The position numbers were made by a program, and so were the translations under genes. The notes under the pieces were generated by a model. The model was not told where the DNA came from. It was given only the letters and a program-made list of their open reading frames with translations, and made no database searches. Below are positions 27,559 through 36,716 of a stretch of DNA of 64,000 nucleotides, one piece after another. The DNA is taken from positions 141,010 to 205,009 of the forward strand of contig NZ_JAANIH010000005.1 in NCBI RefSeq assembly GCF_014529705.1. Reading direction: 5' to 3'. Source of the DNA: Bradyrhizobium campsiandrae. GTDB lineage: Bacteria > Pseudomonadota > Alphaproteobacteria > Rhizobiales > Xanthobacteraceae. Positions within the stretch are counted from its first letter, which is position 1. Each line of letters opens with the position of its first letter.

Positions 27559-28566
27559 TCACGAGAGATCAGGCGGCAGCACGTGAGCCACGGGTTTCGA
27601 TGTCGAAGCCCGATCGGACAGGCTGAGCGGAACCGATGCGCTCCGGTGGGCGCAGCGCCACCGCGCAGGGGTGTCGCCCGTGATGCGTTTGAAGACGGTC
27701 GAGAAATGCGCCTGCGTGCAGAAGCCAACGGCAAGCGCCACCTCGGCGAGGGCCGTCTCGGAATTCAACAACAGCGATTTCGCGCGCTCGATGCGCTGAT
27801 GCAGCAGGTACTCGCGCGGGCGGTATCCCGTCGCGGCGCGAAACTGGGCCGCGAAATGCATCCTCGACAGTCCCGCGACCTTGGCAAGCTCGGAGAGGCT
27901 GATGCAGTGGTCGAAGTGCGTCCCGACATATTCCTCGACGCGCCGCAATCGCCATTTCGGCAGCGCATTCACGCGCGCGTGCGGCAGTTCGCGCCGAGCG
28001 AGGTGCATGGCCAATGTCTGGCCGATGCAGCGCGCGAATTCCCGGTCGGTCGAGTGGCCGCGCTCCGTCAGTGCTTTCGCAAGCTGAGCGGCGAAGGGGT
28101 CGCGGAGCAGGATGAGGTCGTTGAGACCTTCGGCCAAGGCAGGTCCTGCTCCAGGCCGCGGAGGCGAGAAATAACTGCTCGCCGGGACGTGGAAGTGCAG
28201 GAAATCGCATGGCGCGCAGAATTGCGCACTCAGTTGCTGTGACGGGGTGCCGATATACAGCGTGCCCTCCGGCATGACGCCGTCGAAGATGGTACGACGG
28301 CCTCTGGTCAGCTTGATGCGCGTCGTCTGCAAAGCGATGGCGAAGAAGTACCGATCCGCTGGCGTCGTCGCGTCCTCGTACCGTATGCCCGTTTGCGTGC
28401 AGGTCCAGCGCGAGATCGCGATCTCGTCTGGCGCGGTGTCGGCCCGTTGACCGGGCTGACGCCACTTCCGTTCGGGCGGAAATGCGCGAACCTCCTGCGA
28501 AAAGGAAGGTGCGCGGCTGGGTTGATACGTCAACCGGGCGCCAGCCGCTTGGATGTCAGTGAGCAT
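27559..28566 (-). CDS. AraC-family transcriptional regulator
   Basis: The protein is 335 residues from the ATG at 28566, which has a GGGGACG ribosome site. The N-terminal two thirds form an AraC-binding-like sensing domain (DRYFFAIALQTTRIKL, MPEGTLYIGTPSQQL). The C-terminal two-helix DNA-binding unit begins at WRLRRVEEYVGTHFD and contains LSRMHFAAQFRAATGYRP and the second helix block FCTQAHFSTVFKRITGDTP. It lies downstream of the AaeBXA-type efflux genes on the same strand, so regulation of that operon is a reasonable guess. Its DNA-binding part is very similar to the AraC protein at 35871-36716. Confidence 0.88.
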   Translation of the reverse strand: MLTDIQAAGARLTYQPSRAPSFSQEVRAFPPERKWRQPGQRADTAPDEIAISRWTCTQTGIRYEDATTPADRYFFAIALQTTRIKLTRGRRTIFDGVMPEGTLYIGTPSQQLSAQFCAPCDFLHFHVPASSYFSPPRPGAGPALAEGLNDLILLRDPFAAQLAKALTERGHSTDREFARCIGQTLAMHLARRELPHARVNALPKWRLRRVEEYVGTHFDHCISLSELAKVAGLSRMHFAAQFRAATGYRPREYLLHQRIERAKSLLLNSETALAEVALAVGFCTQAHFSTVFKRITGDTPARWRCAHRSASVPLSLSDRASTSKPVAHVLPPDLS

Positions 28567-28809
28567 CGTTCGTCCCCGTGTCTTGAATTCGGCTGCCGTC
28601 GCGATGGCTGCCGAATGCGATGGTCGATGCTCAAACGATAGGTGCGATATCACCACAAGGCTCGTTAAGGATGCTTAAGCGGTATTAGATTTTGCAAATG
28701 CGAGAGCGATTGCGTGTCGCGACAAGCCAAATTGAACAAGTGAGATCAAGCGGATGCGTCGTGAGGCCCAGTGTGGGGGCCATTCGATTCTGAAAGGCGC
28801 GGGCCTGAT

Positions 28810-30105
28810 TCAGGGTAGGCGCGGTGATGCGTCGATGCCGGGTGCAAGGCCGGGCGCGATCGTTTGCGCCGGGGGAACCGCGGGTTCACGCGAATATGGA
28901 ATTGCTTCCACCTCCGGGCGTTGCTGAGACGTCGCCTGCAGGCAGTTTGCGCGTGGTGGATCTCCAGCGCCGAGCAAATCCATGATGGGATCCACAAAAC
29001 TCGCGCGGAACCGGTCGAGGCCGGTCTGGTGATGGCCCACGGAGGGCTGTCGGATGGTCACGGTCGCCGTCATGCCGGAGACCAGCGGTACGTCCGGCGG
29101 CACGGTGTCGATGGCGACGCGAACCGGCACGCGCTGGGCAAGGCGCACCCAGGTGTAGATTGGGTCGACATTGGGCAGACCTTGCGTTCCCGTGGCCGCG
29201 TTCGACACGCTGACGCCGCGCGTCACGGTCTTCACATGCCCGATAATCGGCTTTGCGTAGCCGACCAGCTGCGCTTCGGCGCGATCTCCGATGCAGACCC
29301 GGGCCATCTTGGTTTCCTCAAAATAGCCATCGATCCAAAAGCTGTCGGAATCGATCACCGAGATGTTACTGACACCGGTGACGGCGTAGTCGCCAGCACG
29401 CAGCAGGAGGTTGGTGACGTAGCCGTCGACCGGACTGGCCACGCTGGTTCGTTTCAGGTTGAGCTCCGCCTGTGCAAGCTGGTGCACAGCCGCCTCATAG
29501 GCGGCTTTCGCCTGTGCTGCGTTGCCGGCAAAGATCTGCTGCTCTTCCGGTGTGGTTGCGAGGTTGGACAAATGCTGGCGGCGATCAAACTCGGCCTGCT
29601 TCACCTCCAGGTCCGCGGCTCGCTGATCGACCAGCGCCTTGCCGACGCGGACGGCTACCTCGAAGTCGAAGGGGTCGATGACATAGAGGACGTCGCCCTT
29701 GTGGACGAACTGGTTGTCGGACACGCGCAGCTCCACGATCTTGCCGGGAACCTGTGGCGCGACGTTGGCGACCTGGACGCGCACGCTGCCGTTCCGCGTC
29801 CATGGTGCGGTGACGTAGTGCTGCCATGTCACCACCGAGATCAGAACAGCAATCAGTGCGATGCCGAGGGTCGCCAGATGCTTGCCAGCGCCCAGCATGA
29901 AACGGCCGAGTGTGTCGCGCAGCGGCGTTGCGGAAGGCGCCTCCTGGGGCGGAAGTCCGACGATATCCGCCGCGCGATCGCCAGTGTCAAGCGCCACGGC
30001 GTCCGGCGCAGCCGAACCATGTGCGGCATCTGCGGCATCGACCGGTGCTGCGGCTGGCGGTTCGCCATGAAGCTTGGCGGCGTCCCGGGGCAGGGTGGCT
30101 GCCAT
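28810..30105 (-). CDS. HlyD/AaeA-type efflux adaptor
   Basis: This 431-residue membrane-fusion protein has an acidic Ala/Pro-rich N-terminal cytoplasmic segment and one membrane helix (LATLGIALIAVLISVVTW). A lipoyl/barrel-sandwich region follows (VAPQVPGKIVELRVSDNQFV), then a coiled-coil hairpin and a barrel domain with VDGYVTNLLLRAGDY. The start at 30105 (MAATLPRDAAK) has a GGGAAGG ribosome site and follows the DUF1656 gene by 11 bases. The C-terminal tail of about 75 residues is unusual and Pro-rich. With its neighbours it forms an aromatic-carboxylate-type efflux system. Confidence 0.87.
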   Translation of the reverse strand: MAATLPRDAAKLHGEPPAAAPVDAADAAHGSAAPDAVALDTGDRAADIVGLPPQEAPSATPLRDTLGRFMLGAGKHLATLGIALIAVLISVVTWQHYVTAPWTRNGSVRVQVANVAPQVPGKIVELRVSDNQFVHKGDVLYVIDPFDFEVAVRVGKALVDQRAADLEVKQAEFDRRQHLSNLATTPEEQQIFAGNAAQAKAAYEAAVHQLAQAELNLKRTSVASPVDGYVTNLLLRAGDYAVTGVSNISVIDSDSFWIDGYFEETKMARVCIGDRAEAQLVGYAKPIIGHVKTVTRGVSVSNAATGTQGLPNVDPIYTWVRLAQRVPVRVAIDTVPPDVPLVSGMTATVTIRQPSVGHHQTGLDRFRASFVDPIMDLLGAGDPPRANCLQATSQQRPEVEAIPYSREPAVPPAQTIAPGLAPGIDASPRLP

Positions 30106-30116
30106 GATCCTTCCCT

Positions 30117-30320
30117 CTAGAAGAACGACGCGAGAATGCCGAACATCGCCACATAGAGGCAGAATTCGGCCAGCGACGGGTTGCTGAAGGCTCTTGCGAA
30201 TCCGACGAAGCGCAGGAGCGGACGGAGCATCAGGAATGCGAACAGCGCAATGGCCGCATAGGAGACGATGGGAGCGATGAGCACGCCGCCGATCACGAGC
30301 TCCTGATAGGTGTTCGTCAT
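30117..30320 (-). CDS. DUF1656 (AaeX-type) small membrane protein
   Basis: This 67-residue protein has two hydrophobic helices (VLIAPIVSYAAIALFAFLML and FCLYVAMFGILASFF) and the conserved N-terminal EL.IGGV segment of DUF1656. Such proteins occur between FUSC permeases and HlyD adaptors. Its ATG overlaps the upstream FUSC gene by 4 bases. Function is unknown. Confidence 0.82.
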   Translation of the reverse strand: MTNTYQELVIGGVLIAPIVSYAAIALFAFLMLRPLLRFVGFARAFSNPSLAEFCLYVAMFGILASFF

Positions 30321-32206
30321 GGCCGTTTCCCTTGGCTGAAATCTGTCGAAGACAGTGACGCCGCGAACGTCGTGCTTGCCGCAACCAGCGTGGCTATGGC
30401 CGCACTGGCCGACAGGTCGCTTCTCTCCGACGCCTGATGCAGCGCCTCGGCCGCAGCAAAGATCGCGCCACCGTTCCGCCGGACGAGAGACTTCCGCGCC
30501 GCCTGCACTGGTCCGGCGAGCGGGCCCTGCCGCACCAGGTCCAGTTCGGCGCGGCAACGCCGCAGAGCTTCGGCCTGGTCGAAGCAGCGCATCGTTGTGC
30601 TCGCGATCTGATCGTCGATTGGGAAGGAGCCGTTCGCAGTCAACATCTGTTCGATCCGCGCTGCGTCGCGAAAAGCGGATTCCTCCGGCGCGTGGTGCCG
30701 GATACGCCGGGTGTCCAGACGGCGCAACTCGCGCTGGGCCTCTCGCAGCAGCAACTGAACGCGCCGCTCGCCCGACAACGGAGGCAGCAGCATCTGCGCT
30801 GCGAACACGAGCACGGACGACAGGCAGGCAAAGAGGCTCGTCACGAGAAACACCTCAGGGTCGTAGCTCTGCGGATTGGTCGGCGTGAGCACGGCGATCG
30901 TGAACACCAGAACGAGCCGGCCGAGCGAAGACAGTATCGGGCTCGACAGCGAGATCAGCAGCGCGCAACCGACGACGAGGGGGGCAAAACCGATCGCCAG
31001 CAGTTGAAATTCGGACACGCCGTTGAAGACGAGGTATTTCAGGATGCCGGCCAGCGCGGAGGCGATCGGCATCGCGATCAACGTCACCATGGTGAAGCTG
31101 CGCGGTGAGGGCGTGGTCGAGCCGAGACCGAGGATCACCGCCACGAGCGAGAGGCAGAGCTCGGTGCTCGGCCAGCCTGCCAGGACGAAGAAGACGGCAA
31201 TCAGCGTGAACGAGATCGCGGCCCGTGCGCCGGTTTCAGCCGCGATGCGACGCGAGCGATAGAGCGGCGCCTGCCATACGTGATCGGGAGGTGTGCCCTC
31301 GTGCAGCGCATCGAGGCTGCTGCTGACTTGCGCGTTCTTTCGGTTGATCTCGCTCTGGAGCCAGGATCGGGCCATCGCCGTCAGCCGGGCCGCCTCCTGG
31401 GTCCGGTCGCCGGCATTCTTTGCCGGCGCGGATGTGGCGGGGAGCGCTGCGAGCATGCGGCCGAGAGAGAAGGCGCTGACGAGATCGACCAGCGCCGAAC
31501 GTGCGGCCTCGGTCCTTGCGGTTCCGATGCTCGATTCCGTCACGAGGCTGGCGATTTCCGGACGCACCGCCGCGATGTCATGTAACAGGCTCGTTGCAGC
31601 CGTTGCGGAGACGCGCTCGGCACCTTGCGCGAAGGTCTTGACGCGGCGATGCAGCGCCGCGATGCGGTCTGCCAGTACCGGATGATAGTCCGGCGCGGCC
31701 AGCACCTCGTTGACCAGCGCCACCGCAAGAACCCCGATGCCGATCGCGGCGCCGCGAGCGACGCCGGCCGGGAACACCTGCAGCGGCGTGTCGATCTGCT
31801 CAACGGCGATCAGGGCGACAGTGATGCAGCAGAGCGCCGCCGCATAGGCGCGATTGCCGTCCAGCAATCCCGCAACATAGACGCAAAGCCCGATCCAGAT
31901 CCCGAACACGCCGAGCAGGAGACTGTCGGTCTGGGAGAACACGCCGGCGATCGCGATCGATGCCGCAACGCCGATGGCGGTGGCGAGCAGACGGTAGCCG
32001 GCCTTTTCCAGGCCCTGGCCCCGTGTCGGCAGCGCAAGGACAGCCACGGTGAGCGCGGACGACGAAGGAGATTCGAGCTCGAGCCAGAAGCTCACATAGA
32101 GTGCGAGCATCATCGCCAGCCAAACTCGGAGCGCGAAGGCCCAGGAGCTCGCCGGGAAGCCGGCGAAGACCAGCGGACGCGGTGCGGCAGCACTGGTGGC
32201 GGTCAC
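30317..32206 (-). CDS. FUSC-family (AaeB-type) efflux permease
   Basis: The 629-residue inner-membrane protein contains two blocks of membrane helices. The first runs from FALRVWLAMMLALYVSFWLEL to about residue 170 and the second from ISFTLIAVFFVLAGWPSTEL to about 470. They are separated by a cytoplasmic helical region. This is the AaeB/fusaric acid resistance layout. Relatives export aromatic acids such as p-hydroxybenzoate. The start is GTG at 32206 and the gene leads a three-gene operon with the DUF1656 and HlyD genes. Confidence 0.88.
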   Translation of the reverse strand: MTATSAAAPRPLVFAGFPASSWAFALRVWLAMMLALYVSFWLELESPSSSALTVAVLALPTRGQGLEKAGYRLLATAIGVAASIAIAGVFSQTDSLLLGVFGIWIGLCVYVAGLLDGNRAYAAALCCITVALIAVEQIDTPLQVFPAGVARGAAIGIGVLAVALVNEVLAAPDYHPVLADRIAALHRRVKTFAQGAERVSATAATSLLHDIAAVRPEIASLVTESSIGTARTEAARSALVDLVSAFSLGRMLAALPATSAPAKNAGDRTQEAARLTAMARSWLQSEINRKNAQVSSSLDALHEGTPPDHVWQAPLYRSRRIAAETGARAAISFTLIAVFFVLAGWPSTELCLSLVAVILGLGSTTPSPRSFTMVTLIAMPIASALAGILKYLVFNGVSEFQLLAIGFAPLVVGCALLISLSSPILSSLGRLVLVFTIAVLTPTNPQSYDPEVFLVTSLFACLSSVLVFAAQMLLPPLSGERRVQLLLREAQRELRRLDTRRIRHHAPEESAFRDAARIEQMLTANGSFPIDDQIASTTMRCFDQAEALRRCRAELDLVRQGPLAGPVQAARKSLVRRNGGAIFAAAEALHQASERSDLSASAAIATLVAASTTFAASLSSTDFSQGKRP

Positions 32207-32376
32207 TGGTATCGTGCCTCGTTCATATCAGGCAGAGCGGGCCGCGCTGCCGATGTCGATAAAGATGAGGCCGAATATGAGGTTCGCCCGGCTTGCTGGT
32301 ATTTCCGCTCCATCAACCAGGTTACCGGAATGCACGTCTGATTCGAGTGCCATTCCGTGCGAGATGGACGGGGAGG

Positions 32377-32754
32377 CTACGGCGTCCGGCCTGCCAGCGC
32401 CTGTTCAAGACAGCGGATGATCTCGTCGCCGCTGGAAGGCTTGCCGAGATAGCAATGCGCGCCCGCCGCCATCACGCGCTGGCGCACGGATTCGCTCGGA
32501 AATGCCGTCATGAAGATGATGGGGAAGCGCCGGCCGGAGGCGATCAACTGTGCCTGGAGTTCATCGCCGGTGATGACCGGCATCTGGACGTCGGCAATCA
32601 TGCATGCCGGATCAATCTCCGGCGCCTTGCGCAGGAAGTCCACACCGGATTCGTAGGCATGGGCATCGTAGCCGAGCGAACGCACCAGGCTCGCCAGCGA
32701 TGCGCGAACGCCTTCGTCGTCGTCCACGATCGCTATCACCGGGGTTTTGGCCAT
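32377..32754 (-). CDS. Single-domain response regulator receiver
   Basis: The protein is only a CheY-like receiver of 125 residues. It has the acidic triad DDDE near residue 11, phospho-acceptor D55 in IADVQMP, the Thr in IFMTAF and the Lys in YLGKPSS. No output domain follows. I chose the ATG at 32754; a GTG at 32760 is closer to the AGGA ribosome site and would add two residues. It lies 100 bases downstream of the FixJ-type regulator on the same strand and could act as a phosphate sink or relay for the same kinase. Confidence 0.88.
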   Translation of the reverse strand: MAKTPVIAIVDDDEGVRASLASLVRSLGYDAHAYESGVDFLRKAPEIDPACMIADVQMPVITGDELQAQLIASGRRFPIIFMTAFPSESVRQRVMAAGAHCYLGKPSSGDEIIRCLEQALAGRTP

Positions 32755-32854
32755 TGGCACACTATCCTGACCGCACTGTTCCGCAAGGAGGGCATCTCCC
32801 TTTGCGCGGCCGATAGCGCCTTATGCACCGGGGGCGGTGCCGCCGAAACTATAC

Positions 32855-33526
32855 TCAGGTTTGGTCCGTAGTCCTGCGGGGTTGGGATACCCCGAGCGCC
32901 TCGGCCTTGCGGACGAGGTCGGCCAGCGACCGGACTCCCATCTTGCGCATGACGTTCCCGCGGTGGATCTTCACCGTGATCTCGCTGAGGCCGATCAGGG
33001 CCGCGACCTGCTTGTTCATCAGGCCGGCGGTGACATGGGCCATCACCTCGCGCTCGCGCGCCGTCAGGGTCTCGTACTGGGTGCGGATGTCTTCCTTGGT
33101 CGCGGCTTCGGCACGGTGCTGTGCATCGCGCTCGAGCGCCGCCGTCACGGCATCGAGCATGTCCTGGTCGCGAAACGGCTTGGAGAGGAAATCGACGGCG
33201 CCGGCCTTCATCGCACGTACCGACATCGGAATGTCCCCATGGCCTGTCATGAAGATGATCGGATAGCTGATGCCCTGCCGGATGAGCTGACTCTGTAGAT
33301 CGAGCCCGCTTACGCCCGGGAGACGTACGTCCAGCACGATGCAGCCGGGACCGTTGGGCAGCGAGCCGCCGAGCAGTTCCGCCGGCGAGCCGAATAGACG
33401 CGTCTCGAGGCCGACGGATCGGAACAGGCTGTCGAGCGAGCTGCGGATGCCAGCATCGTCATCGACGATGATGACAGTCGCGCTGGACGGAGCCGTCGGC
33501 GGCTGGGCCTGGTTTGGTCGTGTCAT
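32855..33526 (-). CDS. FixJ/NodW-family response regulator
   Basis: The 223-residue protein joins a receiver (acidic pocket DDD at 22-24, D66 in VLDVRLP, Lys in FLSKPF) to a LuxR-type DNA-binding domain (LTAREREVMAHVTAGLMNKQ and LSEITVKIHRGNVMRKMG). FixJ-family regulators activate genes after phosphorylation by a partner PAS kinase. Its ATG overlaps the kinase stop by 4 bases, so the pair is translationally coupled. A FixJ-like inverted site at 35717-35734 lies upstream of the kinase. Confidence 0.92.
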   Translation of the reverse strand: MTRPNQAQPPTAPSSATVIIVDDDAGIRSSLDSLFRSVGLETRLFGSPAELLGGSLPNGPGCIVLDVRLPGVSGLDLQSQLIRQGISYPIIFMTGHGDIPMSVRAMKAGAVDFLSKPFRDQDMLDAVTAALERDAQHRAEAATKEDIRTQYETLTAREREVMAHVTAGLMNKQVAALIGLSEITVKIHRGNVMRKMGVRSLADLVRKAEALGVSQPRRTTDQT

Positions 33527-35436
33527 GGCGAGGCGTGTTCTTGGCTATGCGGCAATATCAGGTGGAATGTCGCTCCCGAGCCCGGCGGGCTGGCCACCGA
33601 CAATCGGCCGCCGTGAGCTTCCACCGTCGTTCGGCAGATCGCAAGCCCCATGCCCATTCCGCCCTCCTTTGTCGTGAAGAACGGATCGAACAGGCGCGGC
33701 AGGTTGTCAGGATGGATTCCCGGGCCGCTATCCTGGACCGTGATGGCGAGGGTTTCGCTGTCCACGATGCCGGTGCTCAGCGTGACGGTGCGGGAACCGG
33801 GTCGGCCTGACATGGCCTGGCCGGCATTGACCAGAAGATTGACCAGGACCTGTTGCAGCTGAATTCTGTCGCCGCGAACCGGCGGCAGGCCGTGCGGCGG
33901 CGACTCGACGATGAGAGTGACATCGTCCTTGGCGAGCTCGCGCGCGACCAGGGCCGTCGCCTCGTGGATGACCTCGCCGATTTGCAGCAGGTCCTGCTGG
34001 GGCGAAGCCTTCTTCAGGAAAGTCCGGATGCGGGTCACGATCTCGCTGGCGCGGCGGCCCTGAGCAACGATATGGCCGATCGTGGCCGCAACCTCCTTGA
34101 GATCGGGCACGTCGCGCCGCAGCCAGCGCAAACCGGCCTCGCCGCTGGTGACGATCGCCGCCAGCGGCTGGTTCACCTCGTGGGCAATGGACGCGCTGAG
34201 CTCGCCGAGGGTGGCGACGCGCGCAGCATGGGCAAGCTCGGCCTGTGCGGCAAGCAGCGCATCCTGAGCCTGCTTGCGCTCCGTGATATCGATCACGAAG
34301 ACGAGTACGTTTTGGTCCCCGTCGGGCTCGGGCGGAAAAGTGATCGTGAACAGCACGGGCACCTTGCGCCCGTCGAGGCTCACGAGCTGGGTTTCCCCTT
34401 CGTGGAAGCGCTGTCCTTCGGCGAATGCGACGAGGGTGTCGAGGAAGCTCCGATCGTTCTCGCCTAGCAGCTTGTCCACGTTCTCGATGAACGCCGCCGA
34501 GCCGCTCGCCCCCGCCATCTTCTGCATGGCCGGATTGACGTCGGTGATTCTGGCGAGGTGGCGGATATGCCGGACCAGATCGGGATTTCGAGCCAGATGG
34601 TGGCGCAGTTCGGCCCCTTCCGTCTGCAGCGAATCCAGCGCGGTCCGAAGTCCGCTCCAGTCCTCCTCGATCACGCCGATCCGGCTCGCGTCGAACATCC
34701 GGCGGTATCGCTGCTCGCTCTGCACCAGCGCGTTGTGCGCTGCCACGCGGTCCGTGACATCGGTATGCGTTTCCAGCACCCCGACAGGTGTCCCGAGATG
34801 GTCATGTTGCAGGGCCCATCGGGCATCGACAGTGAGCACTGCGCCGGTCTTCGTCCGTTGCTCCACCCTGCCTTCCCATCGGCCGGTGTCGATCAGGCTG
34901 GCCTCGATGTCTGCCCGCCGGTCGGAATAGCTGGTTTGCAGCAGCTTGTCGGCGAGTTGCCCCAGCGCCTCGTCGGCCGACCAGCCGTAGGTCTGCTCTG
35001 CGGTCTTGTTCCAGAACGTGATCACGTCGCCGCGATCCCTGACGAAGATCATGTCGTGCGAGAGATTGAGCAGGCGTGCCTGTGCCGCGAGGCGCGTCGT
35101 CGCCGCGTGATTCTGCAGAACCAGCAAGGTCGTAATTCCGATCGCAGCGAGGCTCACCAGCGCGCGAAGGGTGGGCGAGGCGATCGTCTCCAGATCGTGC
35201 GACAGCAGGTAAGCGGTGATGGTCAGGACGGTGCAGCCCGTTGCGGCGACGATGATATCGTTGCGCCGGTTCGTCCTCGCAACAAGCAGGATCGCGATGA
35301 CATAGAGAACCGCAACCGCGCCCTCGAGCGGCGTCAGCACGTCGACCATGAAGACCGCGAGAGCGAGGACGGCGGACCAGAGCCGCAAGCTGGCGCGGCT
35401 CATGGATGAACCCGTGGGCCGGTCAAGGTTCGTCAT
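33523..35436 (-). CDS. PAS-domain membrane sensor histidine kinase (FixL/NodV-like partner)
   Basis: The 637-residue protein begins with about three membrane helices (residues 18-108). A PAS domain follows (ARLLNLSHDMIFVRDRGDVITFW), then a second PAS-like segment (SEQRYRRMFDASRIGVIEEDW) and a third. The kinase core has His419 in GELSASIAHEVNQPLAAI and ATP boxes NLLVNAGQAM, DSGPGI and GMGMGLAICR. No heme-binding PAS signature is evident, so oxygen sensing is not implied. It is the first gene of the kinase, FixJ-type regulator and receiver series and is divergent from an AraC gene. Confidence 0.9.
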   Translation of the reverse strand: MTNLDRPTGSSMSRASLRLWSAVLALAVFMVDVLTPLEGAVAVLYVIAILLVARTNRRNDIIVAATGCTVLTITAYLLSHDLETIASPTLRALVSLAAIGITTLLVLQNHAATTRLAAQARLLNLSHDMIFVRDRGDVITFWNKTAEQTYGWSADEALGQLADKLLQTSYSDRRADIEASLIDTGRWEGRVEQRTKTGAVLTVDARWALQHDHLGTPVGVLETHTDVTDRVAAHNALVQSEQRYRRMFDASRIGVIEEDWSGLRTALDSLQTEGAELRHHLARNPDLVRHIRHLARITDVNPAMQKMAGASGSAAFIENVDKLLGENDRSFLDTLVAFAEGQRFHEGETQLVSLDGRKVPVLFTITFPPEPDGDQNVLVFVIDITERKQAQDALLAAQAELAHAARVATLGELSASIAHEVNQPLAAIVTSGEAGLRWLRRDVPDLKEVAATIGHIVAQGRRASEIVTRIRTFLKKASPQQDLLQIGEVIHEATALVARELAKDDVTLIVESPPHGLPPVRGDRIQLQQVLVNLLVNAGQAMSGRPGSRTVTLSTGIVDSETLAITVQDSGPGIHPDNLPRLFDPFFTTKEGGMGMGLAICRTTVEAHGGRLSVASPPGSGATFHLILPHSQEHASP

Positions 35437-35870
35437 CGTCGCAGGCGGTGCCTCTTCTCATTGCAGCCGCGTTGATGCCGCGATTTGATCGGGTCCACAA
35501 CATCCAATCAGGGTGATTTTCGTGCTCTCTTGGAAGACCTCCTGAACCATTCAAGCCGGTGCCGGTGCCGACAGGGAGATTCCTCTGAAGAACGGGGCTT
35601 CCCCTGTGATCTCGACGGTCGCGGGCGCGTCAACTTACCGCAGGTCCGGCGAGCTATCGGGCTTGTGCGTTCCTGGATGGGGACCAGCTGTTCAGTTCGC
35701 GCTCTCGTCCGCGGCGATCATACCTACGTATGATGCGGTCACCCCCAGACCTTATCCATGCACCCGCGCGTAGAATGGAGCGCGCGGATCGCCGGACTAC
35801 TCTGCTCCCATCGCAATCGGTCAATTCGGTCAGATTTTGCCGGTGCGAACTGGGACAAGGAGATTCGACG
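35437..35870. promoter_or_regulatory. Divergent promoter region between kinase and AraC genes
   Basis: These 434 bases hold no convincing gene. They must contain the promoters of the kinase operon (minus) and the AraC gene (plus). A perfect inverted repeat at 35717-35734 is the clearest regulatory element. An AAGGAG ribosome site precedes the AraC ATG at 35871. Confidence 0.5.
35717..35734. promoter_or_regulatory. Perfect inverted repeat ATCATAC-CTAC-GTATGAT, FixJ-box-like
   Basis: The arms are 7 bp with a 4-base spacer. On the minus strand it reads ATACGTAG, one mismatch from the FixJ consensus GTAMGTAG recalled from Sinorhizobium. It could be the site bound by the adjacent FixJ-type regulator, giving autoregulation and control of the AraC gene. 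Confidence 0.45.
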
Positions 35871-36716
35871 ATGTCGCTGCAGATGTCACACCCGCAAAAC
35901 GCCAAGGATCACGTTGCCGCCGCAATCGACGTCTCGTCAATCGACGGCGAGCGGCCGTCGGGACATACAGGGCGCTCTGGCGAGCAGGCCATGACCCTGT
36001 CCCTCGTTCATCTGGATGTTGCGTTGGCCATCGAGCCGCCAGGGTCGGACATCCGCGGATTTGGCGGCAGCGAGCCGAGCTTCAAGGTATCCGCGAAACG
36101 TCTTGCGCGCCCATCCGCAGAGTCCGATCGGCGGACGGGTGCGGAGGGCCTCGCCGATCCGGTGATGCAGCGTCTCTCGGATGCGCTCGCCGCCACCAGA
36201 GAGATGCAACTTCCACATTCGGCCATCCTTGTCGACGCGTTGCGTCTGGCCATTCTGACCCGCAAGGCCAGCGGGCGGGCCGTGGCCGGAGGCGAGCCCG
36301 CGTCGGCCGAAGGCGATCACGAAGGCCAAGCTGGACGGGCGGTGCGCTCGCTACAGAAATGGCGTCTCAAGCGCGTTATGCAATATGTCGACGACAATCT
36401 GGCCGCGAAGGTGACTTTGCAGAATCTGGCCGCCGTCGCCGGCTTGAGCCGGATGCATTTCGCCGCTCAGTTCCGCGCAGCAGTCGGCCTCAGGCCGCAC
36501 GAGTATCTGCTGAAGCGGCGGATCGAGCGTGCCCAGGAATTGCTCCAACAGGCCGATGTCTCGCTCGTCGACATCGCCTTGACCGTCGGGTTCCAGACGC
36601 AGGCTCACTTCACGACGGTGTTCAAGCGCTTCGTGGGCGATACGCCGTATCAATGGCGGAGTGCGCATCTTGCTCAATTTCTGCCGCTGCCGCGCCCCGA
36701 AGCGAGGCCGTCATGA
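35871..36716 (+). CDS. AraC-family transcriptional regulator
   Basis: The 281-residue protein starts at an ATG with an AAGGAG ribosome site. The C-terminal AraC DNA-binding unit begins at KWRLKRVMQYVDDNL and includes LSRMHFAAQFRAAVGLRP and FQTQAHFTTVFKRFVGDTP. The N-terminal 150 residues show no complete cupin sensing domain; only a short helical stretch (DPVMQRLSDALAATREM) corresponds to the region before the DNA-binding unit in the AraC protein at 27559-28566. The missing sensing barrel suggests it is controlled by expression level or protein partners, perhaps under the divergent two-component system. Confidence 0.85.
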   Translation: MSLQMSHPQNAKDHVAAAIDVSSIDGERPSGHTGRSGEQAMTLSLVHLDVALAIEPPGSDIRGFGGSEPSFKVSAKRLARPSAESDRRTGAEGLADPVMQRLSDALAATREMQLPHSAILVDALRLAILTRKASGRAVAGGEPASAEGDHEGQAGRAVRSLQKWRLKRVMQYVDDNLAAKVTLQNLAAVAGLSRMHFAAQFRAAVGLRPHEYLLKRRIERAQELLQQADVSLVDIALTVGFQTQAHFTTVFKRFVGDTPYQWRSAHLAQFLPLPRPEARPS

